A stretch of DNA of 40,473 nucleotides from a virus. Positions 37,895 through 40,473 of this stretch are shown here, in pieces. Numbering within the stretch: position 1 is the stretch's first letter; each line of letters begins with the position of its first letter. Position numbers and translations under genes: made by a program. The DNA is taken from IMG/VR virus record IMGVR_UViG_3300020578_000178, positions 1 through 40,473 of that record. One strand, written 5' to 3'. A model generated the notes under the pieces. It saw only the letters and a program-made list of their open reading frames with translations, did not search any database and was not told the origin of the DNA.

Positions 37895-40332
37895 GCGGGC
37901 AGATGCTTATCTGCTCTACTGTTTACTGCTACTCGTTTTTTGCCTACCGTTTTGTTTCGGGCTTTTTGCACACGGTCCATCATCGCGTACAGCTTCCGCG
38001 CTCCAGCTTCTGTGGAGCCGTTACCGAGTTCGGACACGATGCGTGCAGGGATAACAAATTCACCATCAGCGAGACGAGCAGGCTGCCGCTGACCAATAAC
38101 AGCAGGAATAGAATCCGAAACTCCATCGCCGGGTCCTTTCAATAATCTGCCACCATCAGAGTAACCACCAAGATTTGCAACGCCCCCGTATGCAAAACGC
38201 TGCTCACCTGTGTACGAATCAACCGGCGCATCAAGTCCAGTTGATATGACATTAGCTGGCATCGGATGCTGCATCATCGGGTTGCTATACATCGGGGTCT
38301 GAAACTGCGACTGCGGATACATCAAATTGTCCCCCACCGAGTTCATAGCTGACATCTGTTCAACGGAGCCACCCACTGCGTATTCCGGTTGCTGCTGCTG
38401 TCTTTGTGCTTGTTCTGCCAAACGCCTATCCATCATGGCGTAGAAGTTGGACATATCACGAGGACGTGCGGCTTCTTGTTCAGGAGTGCGCATAGCGCCT
38501 TCCAAGCCAATCGCACCGCTGTGCGTCACAAACGGTTTTGGTGCCAATGGTTTAGTTAGTTTGGTCAAATACTCTTCCGACTGCATCAGCGTTTTCTTTA
38601 GTTCCGCCGGAGTCATACGCTGCTCTTGGGTGTAGTACTTCAGCCCTTCAGGGTCAATCGTCCGCCCCAACAAATCGCGGTACATGTTTGCCGCTTGGGT
38701 TGCCGTGGCGTAGCTGGCTTCTTTCTTCGCGGCTGCAAGCTGCTGTTGACGTGCAGCATACTCGGGCGATGCTTTAAGGATAGTGTCTAACTCAGAAGGC
38801 GAAAACTCACGTTTGGTGTAAGCCGCGATGCCTTCAGGGTCTACGTCACGTCCAAAGTACTGCTGATACACAGGGTTCAACGTCTCTGCCGTATACGCTT
38901 GCGGGTCAGTGCTAAGTTTGGGTGTAGTAGGCATGCCCGGACCGCTTTTCTGTACAAACTTACCAATCTCTCGGTCGTAATCGTACTTATACGGGTCTTT
39001 TATTTTTTGAGGATCGTACTCATCGTAAGGCGAACCGCTGCCGGGACCGTATGGCGGTGGTCTATACATAAAATGCGGGTCCATACCGCCGACGTAGTAA
39101 TAGTCGTCTTTATCTTCGTCCAGTGGGCGAGTGCCGGTGTACCGTGTGTAACCGCCACCCGCAAAACTTGCCAAGCCCATCAGTCCACCCCCCGCAGCAT
39201 ACTCAGGCCCCGGTGCTTCGTATGGTTCCAATGCGGTATAGACATCGTCAAAATAACGGCGCTCGGATGTGCCGTAACCTGTGTCGCCGTGACCGGCAGG
39301 CTCGTAATTACGCTTTAAACGGTAAGGGCGAATTAACGCCTTAGTTTTACCGGGAGGCTTGAAGTCAGGCCGCGCGGCATTTGCCACACTTGCAATTGAT
39401 GCAAGTCCTGTGCCGGCAGGCATATTTTCCCAAACGGATTTCAGTCCTTCTACGGGATCAGCGCCGATGGCTTTAAACCCCTGTTTCATTTGAGTAAAAT
39501 CAGGACTATAACCACCACCGTCTAAAAGTCTAGGGTTAGAACTTGGATCCCTTCTCATAAAATTTGGCAAGACTCCCTGTGCACTTGACACATTACTTAC
39601 CGGATTTCCCAATGCTGCTTGCGCAGCATCTATATTTATTGGGGCACCGCCATAATAAGTAGAAGACGTAATAAGCGGCATTGGCGTAACCGTTGATGAA
39701 GCAAACTTATGGGCAGGATATTTAGAGACCAACTGCGTGGGGATAGAGATTGGAGTTGTAGAAAGACCGCCCGTGTAAGCCGAACTGGGGCCAAATATTA
39801 CACCTGCGGGGTTTGTGCCAATAGCAGCGGTTTTGAGCGCGTCTAACGCTGGGGTTGATCCCGGCGGAAAAACAGGCGCTCCCTGTATTGCCCTTGCTGC
39901 GCTTGCTGCGCCTGCGGTTGCCGCATTTGCGCCTGCGGTTGCTGCCTTTGCGCCAGTAGCTGCCAGCCCTTGTCCAAGACCCGCCCCGCCAAACGCACCA
40001 AGACCGGCCATCAGCCCCTTATTCAAACTGCCCGTAGCCAGCCCTGTCAAACCGCCAATAGTCAGTGCAGTGGACAAAGGATTCGCAGCAAGAAACGAAA
40101 GAGAAGTACCGGCAGTCATCGGCGCAAGCAAAGCGCCTGCTACCATCGGCAGAATTTTAGACAGAAAGCCTGCTTCGGGCAGGCCGGTTTCCGGGTTGAT
40201 TGTTAGACTACCGCCATGCGCAAGCGCCAACGCTTGCAGACCATGCACCTCGTTTGGTGTCATGTGGACAAGAACCGAGTCGCTGCCCCTCCCTTGGGAC
40301 TGCACTTGCTGGGCTAGATTGTGGACGCTCAT
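37891..40332 (-). CDS. Large virion protein with two DUF4214-like repeats, 813 aa
   Basis: Residues about 55-150 are Gly/Ala-rich and hydrophobic (SKILPMVAGALLAPMTAGTS and on), possibly membrane-inserting on ejection. About residues 480-600 hold two DUF4214-type units, YQQYFGRDVDPEGIAAY and MYRDLLGRTIDPEGLKYY, with the LGR-x-x-D-x-x-G pattern found in secreted and surface proteins. The C-terminus contains GPGDGVSDSIPAVIG and LADGEFVIPARIV, which I know from phage virion proteins in many aquatic phages. A GAGG ribosome site is 5 nt before the ATG at 40332. The fibre-like gene ends 63 bp upstream. Confidence 0.7.
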   Translation of the reverse strand: MSVHNLAQQVQSQGRGSDSVLVHMTPNEVHGLQALALAHGGSLTINPETGLPEAGFLSKILPMVAGALLAPMTAGTSLSFLAANPLSTALTIGGLTGLATGSLNKGLMAGLGAFGGAGLGQGLAATGAKAATAGANAATAGAASAARAIQGAPVFPPGSTPALDALKTAAIGTNPAGVIFGPSSAYTGGLSTTPISIPTQLVSKYPAHKFASSTVTPMPLITSSTYYGGAPINIDAAQAALGNPVSNVSSAQGVLPNFMRRDPSSNPRLLDGGGYSPDFTQMKQGFKAIGADPVEGLKSVWENMPAGTGLASIASVANAARPDFKPPGKTKALIRPYRLKRNYEPAGHGDTGYGTSERRYFDDVYTALEPYEAPGPEYAAGGGLMGLASFAGGGYTRYTGTRPLDEDKDDYYYVGGMDPHFMYRPPPYGPGSGSPYDEYDPQKIKDPYKYDYDREIGKFVQKSGPGMPTTPKLSTDPQAYTAETLNPVYQQYFGRDVDPEGIAAYTKREFSPSELDTILKASPEYAARQQQLAAAKKEASYATATQAANMYRDLLGRTIDPEGLKYYTQEQRMTPAELKKTLMQSEEYLTKLTKPLAPKPFVTHSGAIGLEGAMRTPEQEAARPRDMSNFYAMMDRRLAEQAQRQQQQPEYAVGGSVEQMSAMNSVGDNLMYPQSQFQTPMYSNPMMQHPMPANVISTGLDAPVDSYTGEQRFAYGGVANLGGYSDGGRLLKGPGDGVSDSIPAVIGQRQPARLADGEFVIPARIVSELGNGSTEAGARKLYAMMDRVQKARNKTVGKKRVAVNSRADKHLPA

Positions 40333-40395
40333 CGCTACCTCATCCCTAAAAATTTGTCAAAGTCTATCATGTGGGTGCGTGCATACAAAGCAACT

Positions 40396-40473
40396 TCACC
40401 CAACTTTCCAGTTAGTGCCATCCGAGTAAACGGGCACGTTGGTACTGCCCCCACCAGCCACCGTACTACCAAA
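40396..40473 (-). CDS. C-terminal end of a fibre-like virion protein, 5' truncated by window edge
   Basis: The open frame from the window edge ends at a TGA (40398-40396), giving 25 residues. It ends with STNVPVYSDGTNWKVG, the type of C-terminus often seen in phage tail fibre and other distal proteins. Only the last part is visible and the rest lies outside. Its identity rests on this short tail and on gene order, so it is tentative. Confidence 0.5.
   Translation of the reverse strand, partial: FGSTVAGGGSTNVPVYSDGTNWKVG

Noticed and set aside
40335-40421. Minus-strand 28-codon frame ending MIDFDKFLGMR just upstream of the 813-aa gene
   Set aside because: It overlaps the fibre-like C-terminus in another frame and has no ribosome site. 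There is not enough evidence for a gene.
1-40473. Possible circular closure of the window
   Set aside because: The first and last bases share no direct repeat, and joining them shifts the frames of both cut genes. The window is an internal or incomplete part of the genome.

Overview
The window is part of the genome of a tailed double-stranded DNA bacteriophage. It carries a terminase pair, a portal protein, a scaffold-like protein and ejection-type virion proteins on the minus strand. A full DNA replication and recombination module lies on the plus strand. I see no integrase, immunity repressor pair, tRNA, CRISPR array or rRNA, so a virulent lifestyle is likely but not proven. I see no phage RNA polymerase, so transcription probably uses the host enzyme. 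Shine-Dalgarno motifs of the AGGAG type precede most genes, which fits a proteobacterial host. The head and ejection proteins resemble podovirus-like phages of aquatic metagenomes, but this is a memory-based impression. Both ends cut through genes (a structural protein at base 1, a fibre-like C-terminus at base 40473). The ends share no obvious terminal repeat, so the rest of the tail, fibre and lysis genes lies outside.

Layout. (1) Positions 1-7626, minus strand: the packaging and head module. It is transcribed right to left as small terminase, large terminase, cupin-like protein, portal, a 66-aa protein, a GroES-like co-chaperonin, scaffold-like protein, a conserved head protein and a coat or decoration protein. 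(2) Positions 7627-8063: the divergent intergenic region, with two hairpin terminators facing inward and weak candidate promoters. (3) Positions 8064-14317, plus strand: a variable block of mostly unknown small genes, a 529-aa acidic Cys-rich protein and a complete-looking M20/M28-type metallopeptidase. This block contains eight copies of a dispersed palindrome, GGGGTCA-NN-TGACCCC, mostly between a stop codon and the next ribosome binding site. It also holds a 380-bp AT-rich gap bracketed by a perfect 23-bp inverted repeat. (4) Positions 14390-27326, plus strand: tightly packed replication genes. They include a NrdR-like zinc ribbon, a VRR-NUC nuclease, a family A DNA polymerase with 3'-5' exonuclease, an HEXXH protein, a RecB/Cas4-like nuclease, an HNH-like protein, a SNF2-type helicase, a possible single-strand binding protein, an HTH protein, a small protein ending in a sliding-clamp motif and a 976-aa primase-helicase. 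(5) Positions 27292-40473, minus strand: virion or ejection proteins. They are a 2207-aa polyvalent protein, a lytic transglycosylase, a Gln-rich protein, a GNAT-like protein, an 813-aa DUF4214-containing protein and the end of a fibre-like protein.

The two operons diverge from about 7.7-8.0 kb and converge with a 35-bp overlap at 27.3 kb. If the replicating genome is circular or concatemeric, the minus-strand blocks form one late operon and the plus-strand block is the early/middle operon. The most distinctive signal is the dispersed palindrome family, which resembles in distribution (not in sequence) the start-associated sequences and stoperators of mycobacteriophages. The inverted-repeat-bracketed region at 9.0-9.3 kb is the best candidate for a replication origin or control centre.
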